A DNA stretch of 64,000 bases from Bradyrhizobium sp. B097 (GTDB lineage: Bacteria > Pseudomonadota > Alphaproteobacteria > Rhizobiales > Xanthobacteraceae). Below the pieces are notes generated by a model. It searched no databases. It had not been told where the DNA came from and saw nothing but the letters and a program-made list of their open reading frames with translations. This document shows, one piece after another, positions 8,558-19,900 of the stretch. Location of the stretch: the NCBI RefSeq assembly GCF_038957035.1, contig NZ_CP152412.1, positions 2,972,501 to 3,036,500 on the forward strand, written 5' to 3'. Position numbers and translations under genes: made by a program. Within the stretch, counting starts at the first letter, position 1. Every line of letters begins with the position of its first letter.

Positions 8558-9241
8558 TTGACCCCCGATGCGCGAGCGTCGAGTGCTCGGTTGTGCCGTG
8601 CTCTGATGTTCGGCGTCTGTCTTGTTCTGGCGCCGCCGGAAGTGTCGGCGCAGGAGGCGCAGATCGACTTTGATATCACGGCCCAGCCATTGGCGGCCGC
8701 GCTTGAGCAGTATGGTGCCGTGGCCGGCCGGAACGTCCTCTACAACAGCAACCTGACGGCCGGACTGCATTCCAGCGCCGTGCGCGGGCTCATGAGCGCG
8801 GACACGGCGCTTGCGCGTCTGCTTGCGGGCAGCGGTCTGTCGGCGCGTGTGCTCGGAGAGACATCTTTCGTACTTTACCCCGCACCGGCCACGGCGCAGG
8901 CGGCGTTGCCGGTTCCGGTGAATCATTATTATGCGCGGCTGCAGACCGGCCTTCGGGCCGCATTGTGTGCGGAGGCCGATGCACGGCCGGGCCATTATCG
9001 GATCGCGCTGCAGTTCTGGATCGATCCGGCCGGCAATTTGGAGCGGTTCGCGCGGCTGGGCTCGGCGGGCAGCGCCGCGGTCGATGCGGGCATCGATCAC
9101 GCGCTACGGCGGATGCAGGTTGACGCGCCGCCGCCGGCGGGCCTTGCCCAGCCGGTTACGCTGGTGGTCGTCCCGCAGGGACCTGGCACGACGATGGCCT
9201 GTAACGGTTCTCCGGCGCGTCGCGCCAGCGCGGCACCATGA
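8558..9241 (+). CDS. STN-domain periplasmic protein with TonB-like C-terminal domain (VreA-like)
   Basis: A 227-residue exported protein starting with TTG at 8558, supported by GAGGAG seven bases upstream; the next in-frame ATG is at 8606. The signal peptide ends near VSAQE. Residues about 33-106 form an STN (secretin and TonB N-terminus) signalling domain (IDFDITAQPLAAALEQY, then the ADTALARLLAGSGLSARV repeat). Residues about 124-215 look like a TonB C-terminal domain (YRIALQFWIDPAGNLERFARL). No beta-barrel is present, unlike normal TonB-dependent transducers. The same two-domain arrangement is reported for VreA of the Pseudomonas aeruginosa PUMA3 system. Its stop overlaps the sigma-factor start (ATGA), so it probably feeds the signal to that pair. 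Confidence 0.8.
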   Translation: MTPDARASSARLCRALMFGVCLVLAPPEVSAQEAQIDFDITAQPLAAALEQYGAVAGRNVLYNSNLTAGLHSSAVRGLMSADTALARLLAGSGLSARVLGETSFVLYPAPATAQAALPVPVNHYYARLQTGLRAALCAEADARPGHYRIALQFWIDPAGNLERFARLGSAGSAAVDAGIDHALRRMQVDAPPPAGLAQPVTLVVVPQGPGTTMACNGSPARRASAAP

Positions 9242-9753
9242 CCGAGGCGTCCCTGACGCTGATAAGACGCCTGCTGGTCGAGCGCTATGATGAACTCAAG
9301 CGACGGCTGGCAAGGCGGCTCGGATCGGCCGAGCTGGCGGGCGAGGCGCTGCAGGACGCCTGGCTGCGCATCGCCCGGGTGGATTCGGTCGGTATCGTCC
9401 GCGATCCCGGCAGCTATATCTTTGGCGTCGCCATGAACGCGGCGCGTGACCGTCAACGCAATACCGATAGCCGCACCCTGAGCGCAGCCGAGGTCGATGG
9501 ACTGCTCGAGATCGCCGATGGCGCGCCAGATCCGGAGCAGGTGGCGCGCGCGCGTTCGGATCTGCGCGGGCTGGAAGCCATCCTGCACGAGCTGCCGGCG
9601 CGCCGCCGCGCGATTCTGCTGGCAGCGCGGCTCGACCAGATGCCGCGGCAGGAGATAGCCCGCCGCTTCGGTATTTCCCTGCGCCTGGTTGAGCTAGAGC
9701 TGCAGCGGGCGCAGGAGTATTGTCTGATGCGGCGTGATCGGAGCGGCGGATAG
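9238..9753 (+). CDS. ECF RNA polymerase sigma factor, FecI/VreI-like
   Basis: A 171-residue sigma-70 factor with only regions 2 and 4. Region 2 covers about residues 14-76 (YDELKRRLARRLGSAELAGEALQDAWLRI, then the DPGSYIFGVAMNAARDRQR stretch that melts and reads the -10). Region 4 covers about 107-166 (LHELPARRRAILLAARLDQMPRQEIARRFGISLRLVE helix-turn-helix). The ATG overlaps the preceding stop by four bases. By analogy with FecI systems it is held by the FecR protein encoded next and released by an envelope signal. The nearest obvious target is the giant exoprotein gene downstream. Confidence 0.9.
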   Translation: MTEASLTLIRRLLVERYDELKRRLARRLGSAELAGEALQDAWLRIARVDSVGIVRDPGSYIFGVAMNAARDRQRNTDSRTLSAAEVDGLLEIADGAPDPEQVARARSDLRGLEAILHELPARRRAILLAARLDQMPRQEIARRFGISLRLVELELQRAQEYCLMRRDRSGG

Positions 9754-9846
9754 CATGCGGTTCCGCCCGGCTGGAAACGTCTCCTTGAGAGTGGTGGCAA
9801 AAGCCGCCGCATCTCGGCGTAGGTGGGCACGGGGCGGACGCCGACC

Positions 9847-10833
9847 ATGAGCGCGATGGATAAGGACGACATGGAATTCGATCCGCTCAAGCGGGAAGCG
9901 GTAGGCTGGGTCCGGCATCTCACCTCCGGACAGGCCACGGCGGCGGACGCCGAGGCGCTGCGGCGCTGGTGTGCCCAGAGCGCGGACCATGTCGCCGCTT
10001 TCGCCGCCGCGAGCCGCCTATGGCGAGACCTTGCGCCTGCCGGCCGCAATGTGCGGGCGGCGATGATGACCGGACAGTTGCCGAGCGCTTCGCGCCCGCT
10101 CAACCGCCGTGCGTTGCTCGGCGGCGGGCTCGCCACCGCTGCCGCGGCGGCGGGCGTCTATGCGCTTGCGCGGCCGCCGCTCGGTCTGTGGCCGTCCTGG
10201 TCGGAGTTCGCGGCCGACTATCGGACCGGCACTGGCGAGCAGCGCCAAGTGGCGTTGCCGGGCGATGTTTCGATCCAGATGAACGTGCAGACCAGCATTG
10301 CGCTTCGGCCCGCCGATCCCGGCGTGGCACGCATCGAATTGCTCTCCGGCGAGGCGGCATTCGCCACGTCCGGGCGCAGCTTTGGCGTACGCGCGGCCGA
10401 CCGCTGGATTCTCGCCGACAAGGCGCAGTTCGACGTGCGCTATGTGCCGGCTGGCGGCGAGCAGCCGGTCTGCGTGACCTGCCTCAACGGCGAGCTGCAG
10501 GTCCAGCGTGGCGCCCAGGCGATCGCCATGAAGGAAGGGCAGCAACTGCGCTACGACGCGGGCGGGGAGACACTTGCCGCTGCCGATATCGAGGCCACCT
10601 CTGCCTGGCAGCGCGGCTTCCTGCTGTTTCGCTTCACGCCGCTATCCGATGCGGTCGAGGAGATCAACCGCTACCGGCCTGGCCGCATCTTCATCGTCAA
10701 TGCCGCGATCGCACGGTTGCCCGTCAGTGGCCGCTTTCGCATCGATCGGATGGACGAGGTTCTGACCCAGATCCAGCAGGCGTTCGATGCGCGCGTGCGG
10801 TTGCTGCCTGGCGGGATCGTGCTGCTGAGCTGA
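9847..10833 (+). CDS. FecR-family anti-sigma factor
   Basis: A 328-residue sigma regulator. I took the ATG at 9847; an in-frame GTG at 9823 and an ATG at 9856 are alternatives, none with a strong ribosome site. Residues about 8-62 match the cytoplasmic DUF4880 sigma-binding part (RRWCAQSADHVAAFAAASRLW). A single membrane helix follows at about 89-108, preceded by NRRALLGGG, a twin-arginine-like start; Tat-dependent export has been described for E. coli FecR. The periplasmic FecR domain runs about 118-215, and the C-terminal part (FRFTPLSDAVEEINRYRPGRI) resembles the STN-like end that contacts the transducer. It lies 93 nt after the sigma gene. Confidence 0.9.
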   Translation: MSAMDKDDMEFDPLKREAVGWVRHLTSGQATAADAEALRRWCAQSADHVAAFAAASRLWRDLAPAGRNVRAAMMTGQLPSASRPLNRRALLGGGLATAAAAAGVYALARPPLGLWPSWSEFAADYRTGTGEQRQVALPGDVSIQMNVQTSIALRPADPGVARIELLSGEAAFATSGRSFGVRAADRWILADKAQFDVRYVPAGGEQPVCVTCLNGELQVQRGAQAIAMKEGQQLRYDAGGETLAAADIEATSAWQRGFLLFRFTPLSDAVEEINRYRPGRIFIVNAAIARLPVSGRFRIDRMDEVLTQIQQAFDARVRLLPGGIVLLS

Positions 10834-10961
10834 GCGCGATCTGACGATGTTCCGGCCGCTCTGCGGCGACACGAAACTTTCACAAAAGTCCCTTGCGGGT
10901 TTGAGCGTGGCTTCCCGTCACGCTGGTGTGACCTCTGCGGTGTTCGCTGGAAGGACGTGTC

Positions 10962-13900
10962 ATGCCGGTTCGAGTTCAAGCCACCCATCATCCCCGTGCA
11001 CGCGGTGAATTGGCCGCCGGTGCGCCGTTGCGGGCGTCGCGCCGGATGTCCCGCGGCGGGTTGATGGCCGGCACCAGCCTCGTGACGTTGCTGCTCGCTG
11101 CGTATCCTGCGAGTGCGAGGCCGCTGAGCGGCGCCTGGACGGTCGCGGCGCCGCGTTACGCGGCCGATGCGGCGAGCGCTGCGGCCCAGCAGGCAGCAGA
11201 CGCGGCTGCCCAAAGCTCTGGTTCATTGACGCGGGCGGCGCAGGCGATCCAGGCCATGCAGGCGGCACAGGCGGCCGCGCGCAGCGCCGCACAGGCCTCG
11301 GGCACGTCGCGGACGCTGCCGCAGCTGGTGGTGCCCGATGGTCTGGCGCCGGGTGGGCTCCAGGTCGCGCCGGGCGCTGCGCCCGGATCGAGCCTCTGGT
11401 CGGGCGCCAATCTTCCGACCCAGGCGAGCGCCAACGGACGCACCAGCGTCGGCATCACCCAGACCGCGCCGCAGGCAATCCTCAACTGGCAGAGCTTCAA
11501 TGTCGGCGCCCGGACCGACGTCGTCTTCAACCAGCAGGGCAACAGCAACTGGGTCGCGCTCAATCGCGTGATCGGCAATGTCGGGCCGAGCCAGATCCTC
11601 GGCAACATCAAGGCTGACGGCAAGGTGCTTCTGATCAACCAGAGCGGCATCATTTTCGGCGGCGCAAGCCAGATCAATGTTGGCTCGCTGGTGGCGTCGA
11701 CACTCAATATCACCGATCAGCAATTCAAGACCGCCCTGCTCAATCGCTCGCCGTTCGACAATGCAGGCAACCTGCAGGCCCCGATCTTCGCCAGCGGCAG
11801 TGGCCCGACCGGCAACATCATCGTCGAGGCTGGTGCGGTGATCGTCACGGCGGCGCCCGCATCCGTCACCACGGGAGGCGGGAACGTATTCCTGTTCGGC
11901 GCCAATGTGCAGAACAGCGGCAGCATCGTCACGCCAGGCGGCCAGGCCGCGCTCGCCGCCGGCACGTCGGTTTATGTCACGACAAGCGGCAGCACGAGCC
12001 AACAGGGCCTGATGTTGAATGTGCTCAATGGCGGCACGGTCAGCAATACCGGCCTCATCGCGGCGCCGACCGGAAACGTCACGCTGGTCGGCATGAATTT
12101 GCAGCAGTCCGGCGTGCTGGTGGCGACCACCTCGGTCAACCAGGCCGGTTCGATCCTGTTGTCCGCGCAGCAGGGACTGCAGGGGATGTTCGGCTATGAC
12201 AGCTCCTCGCACTACGCGGTGTCGACGCAGACCGGTGCGGTGCAGCTCGCGCGTGGCAGCCTCACCGCGGTGCTCCCCGAGGAGGACGGTCTGACCGCGA
12301 TGGACACCCAGCCGCAGGCCCAGTCGCGGATTACGGTCGAGGGCGGCTTCGTCAATCTGCAGTCGGGCGCTGCGATCATCGCGCCGTCCGGACGCGTTGC
12401 GCTCGAGGCATCGAGCTACGGAGACCAGCTCTATCTGCAGGACAATCCCACCGCCAAGATCAACACGAACTACAACCGCGATGGAGCGCGGGTTCTTGTC
12501 GACGCAGGTTCCCTGATCGACGTTTCGGGGTTGCAGGGCGTGCCGGTCGCGGCGTCGAGCGATGTGGTGCAGGTGAACGTGCGCGCCAACGAGCTGCGCG
12601 ACTCGCCATTGCAGCGCGGCGGCATCTTATCCAGCAAGAACGTGTGGGTGAATGTACACGATCTCGACCCTGTGGCATCGGATCGGGTCTACACCGCAGG
12701 CGGGCTGCTCGAGGTGTCGGGATGGCTCGGACAGGTCGCGCGTCCGATCGACCAACGGCTGACCACGGGCGGTTCGGTGATCGCCTACTCCACCGGCGAT
12801 GCCATCCTGCGACCTGGTGCGCTGATCGATATTGCCGGCGGCTCGCTCGCGCATCAGGCCGGCTATGTGCCGGTCACCTGGCTGGTCGGTTCGGACGGCA
12901 GGATCTACAGCGCAAATCAGGCCCCTGCGGATCTGACCTACACCTCGATCGGGGTCGGCTTCACGGTCAATCACGCTCACTGGGGCGTCACCGAATTCTA
13001 CGCCAATCCACTGATCCCCAGTCAGGTGTACCAGCCCGCCTATCTCGAAGGACGCGCCGCCGGCGCTCTGACCGTGATTGCGAACGCAGCAGAGGTCGAT
13101 GCCTCGGTTGTTGCGGCGACAATCAATGGGCCCTATCAGCGGTCCGCCAACACGCTTCCGGCCGGCGCCGCGCTCACCATCGCGGCGGCCGATGCGAGCA
13201 TCATCGCGCCGTCAGTTGCGCCGCCGGATCTCCCGACTGTGACGTCGCCGCTGCCGCCGTCCTGGCAACAGACCGTCTATCTGGCGGCCGATCTGCTCAA
13301 CCAGGCGAACTATGGCAGCATCACCATCAATGCGCACGGCGGCGTGACCGATCCGGTCAGCGGCACGGTATCGCCTGCCATCAGCATCGTGGGCGGCGCC
13401 AAGCTTCAGGTTGCCTCCGGCGGCTCGATCACCTTGAACTCGAACGTCGCCTTTGCCGGCGGGGGAATTTCGATCGACGGTCAGCTGGTGGCGCGTGCCG
13501 GCTCGGTAACCGTCAACGCGGCGCTGCAGGGAACAACTGTCTTCACTGGCGACATCGAGCTGCATCCGGGCAGTGTGATCGATACGCGCGGTCTGTGGGT
13601 CAACGATCGCACCGGCGGCAACGATACCCCGCCTGCGCTCTACAACGGCGGCAACGTCAAGCTGATCGCCTACGGCAGCGTTCGGATCGATGGCGGAGCG
13701 GTGATCGATGCGTCGAGCGGCGGCTGGATGCAGAGCACGGGCCGGATCAAGACCAGCAACGGCTTGCCGGTCGGAACAGGCGGCAACATCACGCTGATCG
13801 CCGACGGTTTCGGTGCAACGCTGCACAATTCGACGACGGTCGCCCAGACCTACCCGGGCCGGGTCTATCTCGACGGTGTGCTGCGGTCCTACGGCTTCAC

Positions 13901-16900
13901 CCGCGGCGGCATGCTCGGCATCGCCACCCCCGTGATCCAGATCGGCGGAGACGCTATCCTTCCGCTCCGCACGATCGGCAGCATCAACGCCGACGGGACC
14001 AGCAACCTCACGACGGTCGATCCCGCCAGCGTGATGCGGCTGTCGCCCGGCTTCTTTGCCAGCGGCGGCTTCAGCCAGTACGCCCTCTACAGCTACCAGA
14101 ACCTGACGGTCGCGGGCGGCACCGATCTCGAGCTGCATGGGGTCAATCTGGTTCCGAATCCGCAGGCGATTTCGGCACCGACCGGCAGCGATGTCGCTGA
14201 TGTCGCGACGGTGCGGATGCTGCCCTCGTATCTGCGGCCGGCGCCGGTCAACCTCGTCCTCAGCGCGATCGACGCCTTCAACGGCAATCTCGATGTTCAG
14301 CGGGGCGCCGTGATCAATGCCGATCCTCAGGCGACGATATCTCTGCACGCACGCCATCAACTGACGGTCGACGGCACGATCAGCGCGCCCGCCGGAGCCA
14401 TCAATCTCGATTTGACCGGCACGACCGGAACCTGGGTCGCGGTCGGATCGCCGGTTGGCGTGCCGCCCAACAATGGGCCGTCCTATGCTGCCACGCAGAC
14501 GCTCTGGATCGGAGCGGACGCCAGGTTGCTGGCGCCCGGCCTCGTCACATCGACGCTCGATGCATCCGGGCACCCGGTCAACACCGTGCTCGGCGGCGGT
14601 CAGGTCAACATCAATCAGGAAGCTCAGCCCTCGCTCTACTACCCCTATTCGGCCACCCAGCCTTATGGTGAGCAACCGCTCGGTGTCGTCGTGGCGCAAG
14701 CCGGAGCGATCATTGATGTGTCGGGGACGTCGGGAACGATACTCCAGGTCGCGGGTCGATCCGGTCTGATCCAGACACAAGTTGCGACTCCGGGCGGCAG
14801 CATCGCGATCCGGGCGTCGCTCGGTCTGCTGTTCGACGCCACCATGAAGGCGCAGGCCGGTGGGGCCGGCGCTGCGGGCGGCAGCCTGACGATCGATCAG
14901 GTGATCGAGAGCAACGTCGCTGATAACACCGGCGTCTCGCAGTTCGTGCAGCCGGTCTTCCAGACGATCGTGAGCCAGGCGGCGCCGCTGATGACGACTG
15001 GTCTGTCGCAGGGGCAGGCGGTCCCAGGCAGCTTGCTCGGAGATATCTTCATCGGCGCCGATCAGATATTGAGCGGCGGCTTCGCGTCGGTGTCGCTCGG
15101 CGCAGTCGATGCCTTGGTGTTCAACGGCAACGTCAATCTTGCCGCGGCGCGCAGCCTGACCATCAACGCCAGCAACATCAGTGCGACGCCGGGCGCGACC
15201 GTCCGGCTCAGCGCGCCCTATGTCGACATCGGCGGCGGTCAGCGCAACATCAACGAATATTCCAGCAGCAGCTACGTCCCTCTCGGCAGCTACAGCGCAG
15301 TGCCCATGGCCGGTACGGCGCGTCTCGCGGTCGATGCCGACCTGATCGACATCGAGGGCACGCTGCGCAGCGGTGCGAGTTACAGCTATGTCACCAGCTT
15401 CATCGATTTCAGCACTCCCGTTCGCCAGGCGGTGTCGCTGCCTGGCTTCGCCAGCATGTCGTTCAACAGCCTGGGCGACATCCGCCTGGTGCCGGTCTCG
15501 AGGACTTCACCCTCTTACGCCGTCAAGCCGACCACGCTGGCAACGGCCGGTGACGTGACGTTCACGGGGACGGAAATCTACCCGACCAGCAGCGGACCAG
15601 TCAGCAATGCATATGCAAGCATTACGAGCAGTCTGTTCCTGATCCAGGCGACCGGGCCCAACAGCGTGGTCAGCTTTGCCAGCAACGGCCAGGCGCCCTA
15701 CATGCCGCTGTCAGCGGGCGGAGCCGTGCAGATCATCGCTCCGACCATCAATCAGGGTGGCGTCCTGCTGGCGCCGCTCGGGCAGATCACCTTCGGAGAC
15801 CCGAACAATCCCGCCAGCACGCGCGCGATCAACCTGCTCCCGGGAAGCATCACGTCGGTGTCGGCGGGCGGCACGTTGATCCCATATGGCGCGCCGCTCG
15901 GCAACACCGACTGGATCTACGGCTACGACAATAGCGGCACGCCGAACACGATCAGCGCGCCATCGGCCAAGACGATCTCGTTCTACGGCCGGGCGTTGAC
16001 AGTTGCGGGTGCGTCCGGTGGGGCCGCCACTGCGCGCATCGACGAGTCCGGCGGCGGCGATCTCTATGGCGCGCAGTTCGTCAGCGGCGCCGGCGGGTCG
16101 GTCGATACGCTCGACGGCACCCAGACGTTCGCGGTCCTGCCGAGCCTCGGCAACCGCTATGCGCCGCGCGACCCGCAGATGCAGCTCAGCGATCCGGCGC
16201 AGACGACGTCAGCGCCAGTTGCGCTGCAGGTCGGTCAGCAAGTCTATCTGAGCGGAATTCCGGGGCTGCCGGCTGGCACCTATACCTTGCTGCCGGGGCA
16301 CTACGCGTTGTTGCCCGGCGCTTACAAGGTCACTGTGGCGGAGAATCAGACCTCCGCCACCGGGCTCCGGAACTTTGCACTGCGTGACGGCTCCTACCGT
16401 GTGATCGGCTATGGCGAGGTCGCCAATACGGGCATCCGCGATTCGCTGCCCTCGGCCTACATCGTCACGCCGGGAGCGGTCGTCCGCCGGCAGTCGCAAT
16501 ATGCCGAAACCACGGCCAATCAGTTCTATGCGGCCAAGGCAGCTGCAAGCGGCATCGCGGCGCCCTATCTGCCGCTCGACGCGGGGCAACTTGTCATCAG
16601 TGCGACCAACAGCCTGTCGTTGCCGGTCACCGGCGGGTTCGGCGACTTCACGGCTCCGGCGGGCGGCCGGGGCGGGCAGGCCGATATCGTGGCTTCGAAT
16701 CTCGAAATCCTAGCGCCGGGGGGCACCGCAGCGCCCGGCATGACCGGGATACAGGCCAGTGCGCTCGACAGCATCGGCGCGCAGAGCATTCTGATCGGCG
16801 GTACACGCAACCTGAACGGCAACGTGCTGACCATCACGCCGGCGGCGCAGCAGCTCCAGATCGACAGTGGGGCGGTGCTGACCGCACCCGAAATCATGCT

Positions 16901-19900
16901 GACGGCGAGCAAGGCGATCACGATCGGCGCCGGTGCGCAGATCGACACGACCTCGTTCGGCGCGATCTCTACCCTGTTCCCGAACGATCCGAACACCGGC
17001 AAGACCCTGGGATCGATCGCGCTCGCGCGTGTCGGCGGAGGCGGGGCGGGCGCATTCGTGCTGGCGTCCAACGCACCGGTGCTGCCGGTCACGTTGCCGA
17101 CGGGGAGCGGCGGCGCGAGCAAGCTGAGTATCGGCGCGGGCGCGCAGATCTTCGGCGGCAGCGTGCTGGCGCTGAGTGCCTCGAACACAATCAGCATGGA
17201 TCCTTCTGCCCGCCTTGCGGCGCCGACCGTGATGGTCAGCGTGCCGGTGATCAATTTCGGCGCGGGAGGTGCTTCGGGCTTCAATCTGAGCGCCAGCCTG
17301 CTCGCGCAGTTGTCCGAAGGTGATCCGCTGCGTCATCTGCCGGCGACCGGCAACCTGATGCTGTCGGCGTCCACCGCGATCAACGTCTATGGCTCGGTCG
17401 ATCTCGGTGATCTGGATCCGGCGACCGGTCGGGCGCTGCTCGCCGGGCTCACGTTGAGCGCGCCCGTGATCAATGGATTTGGTGCCGCCGCCGACAGCGT
17501 CAGGCTCCGCGCCGACACGATCACGCTGAACGGCGGCGCAACCGGCGCAGCTTCGACGGGAACCGGGCAGGGCGCGTTCGAGATCGACGCGACGCAGCTG
17601 ACATTGGGTGGCGGTGGCAATCTTGCCTTCGGTGGCTTCAACACCGTGACGCTGGCGGCGTCCGAGCGGGTGATCGGCGGCGTCGCCTATGCGGGCCCGA
17701 TCGCTGCGGGCACGATGCAAGAAATCGGCACAGTGTCCTACGCCCCCGGCCAGGTGATGCCGGGCACCTTCACCGTCAGCGGTGGTCTGACGATCGCGAC
17801 GCCCCTGGTGACGGCGCAGGCCGGCGCGCTGACGCAGCTCGTCGCCAATGCCGGCACGGTCAGCTTCGCCGCACGGCCCGGTGGCGCCGTGCAGTCGGCC
17901 GTCAATTCCAATGGCGCGACGCTCTCGGTCTCGGCGCAGAGCATCGTCCAGGGCACCACCATCGACCTGCCATCCGGCGCGATCACCTTCACCGCGCGGA
18001 ACGGCATCACATTGCAGGCCGGGTCGGTCACCAATGTCGCGGGCGCGGTGACGCCGTTCTTCGACGTGGTGCGGATTGCGCCGGCCGGCGGCGTGACACT
18101 GCAGACCGTGAGCGGGGACGTCGCTGTTGCCTCCGGAGCGGTGGTCGATCTGCGCGGCGGCCGGCTCGGCTCGGTGACGCTGCCGATGCTCAATGTCGTG
18201 GACTCCGACCAGGGCAGCAACGCGGGGACGCTCACCATCGTCGCGCCGAACGGGACCGCCCATCTCGACGGGCAGTTGCTGGCGAGCGCCGATCCGCGCT
18301 ACGCCGGCGGCAAGGCGGTCCTCACGCTCAAGTCGGGTGACGCTGGTGCGCTGCTCGGCAGCATCGCGGGGTTCTCGGGCGAGCAGGCGCTGACGCTGGC
18401 GACCGGCGATATCAATGTTGGCAACATCACCGCGCGCAACGTCGAGCTGACCGCGAGCAGCGGCAGCATCACCGTTGCCGGCCTGATCGATGCGAGCGGC
18501 GGCAGCGATGCGACCATTCGCCTGATCGCCGGCAACAATCTGGAGCTCGGCACGCATGCGGTGCTCAATGCCGGCACCACCGCGGCAAGGGGCGGTACAG
18601 TGTTTCTCGGCCTCGCCGGCAACAGCTCGGGCATGTTGATGTTCGATGTCGACGCCGGTTCCGGCAGCACGCCGACGATCAACGTCGCCAGCGCCGACCC
18701 GAACATCGCGCTCAACGGCGGACAGGTCTGGCTGCGCGTGCCGCGGACAATCAACGGCGACGGCACCACCGGCGTGCGCGTCGGTAACAACGGGGTCCGT
18801 GTCGCCGGCGCGCGCGAGATCGTTGTCGAGGCGGTCAAGGTCTATGACGTCACCGGCACGCCCTATATCGACGCCAATCTGGTGACGGCCGATGCCGACG
18901 CACAGGCCTTCATCGCCGCGGCCACGATCAGGACGGGGATCGGCACGCTGACGGGTACCTCCGTCACCGCCTTCCACCTGATGCCCGGCATCGAGCTGCG
19001 CAGCAGCGGTGACCTCCAGCTGCTGCAAAATCCGTCCAGCACCAATTCCGGAATCGATCTGCACACCTACCGCTACAATGGTGAGCCGATGGTGCTGACG
19101 TTGCGTGCGGCCGGAAACCTGCTGATCAATGGTAGCATCAGCGACGGTTTCGCCGCGCCGGTCAGTTCGCCGGATGGCAGCATCTTCGCCATCGCGGCGC
19201 CGCTGCCGGCGGGCTCCGGATCAGCGACGCTGCGGCTGGTCGCGGGCGCGGATCTCGCAGGTGCCGATCCGTTGGCGGTCGTGCCGGCCGTGCAGCGTCC
19301 CGCGGCCACGGCGGCCAATCCCGAGCCAGGCTCGATCGTATTCGCGGCGCCGTACCTGATTGACGCCAATGTCAATGACAGCGGCATCGTCGTCCAGATT
19401 CCGAGCGTGGTCCGTACCGGCACGCGCGACCTCGAGCTCGCAGCGGCCGGCAACATCGACATCCAGACCGCGTTCGGCATTTATACCGCGGGGGAGCCCG
19501 TCACGCCGAATTTCACGCCGGCACAGCGCGCCCTGATCCTGTCTGCCTACACGTACGACTACAGCAGCTATCTTGGCTATACGTACGACGCCAACTTCAA
19601 TCTGCTGTCGTACGACACGCTGTATCCCCTCGCATTCAACGCCAGCTATTCGAGCGGCGGCGGCAATCTCACGGTCAAGGCACATGGCAGCCTGCTCGGC
19701 GCGGATACAAGCAATAGTGGTGTGACGAGCTACGCGGCCTCTGCGCCCGACACCTATTGGCTATGGACCGAACCGGCGGCTGCCAGTCCGACCTGGTTCA
19801 TCAACTTCGGCACCTACTATCAACCGTATCTCGATTTCGCGACCGACTCATTTCCATCGGTGGCCGCGTTCAAGGGGCTCGGCGCGTTGGGAGGAGGCAA

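Noticed and set aside
16710..19064. 784-residue open frame antisense to the exoprotein gene
   Set aside because: It is a by-product of the strong GC bias at codon position 3 of the sense gene. It is Arg/Gly/Ala-rich, lacks any motif or ribosome site, and many similar frames line the same strand.
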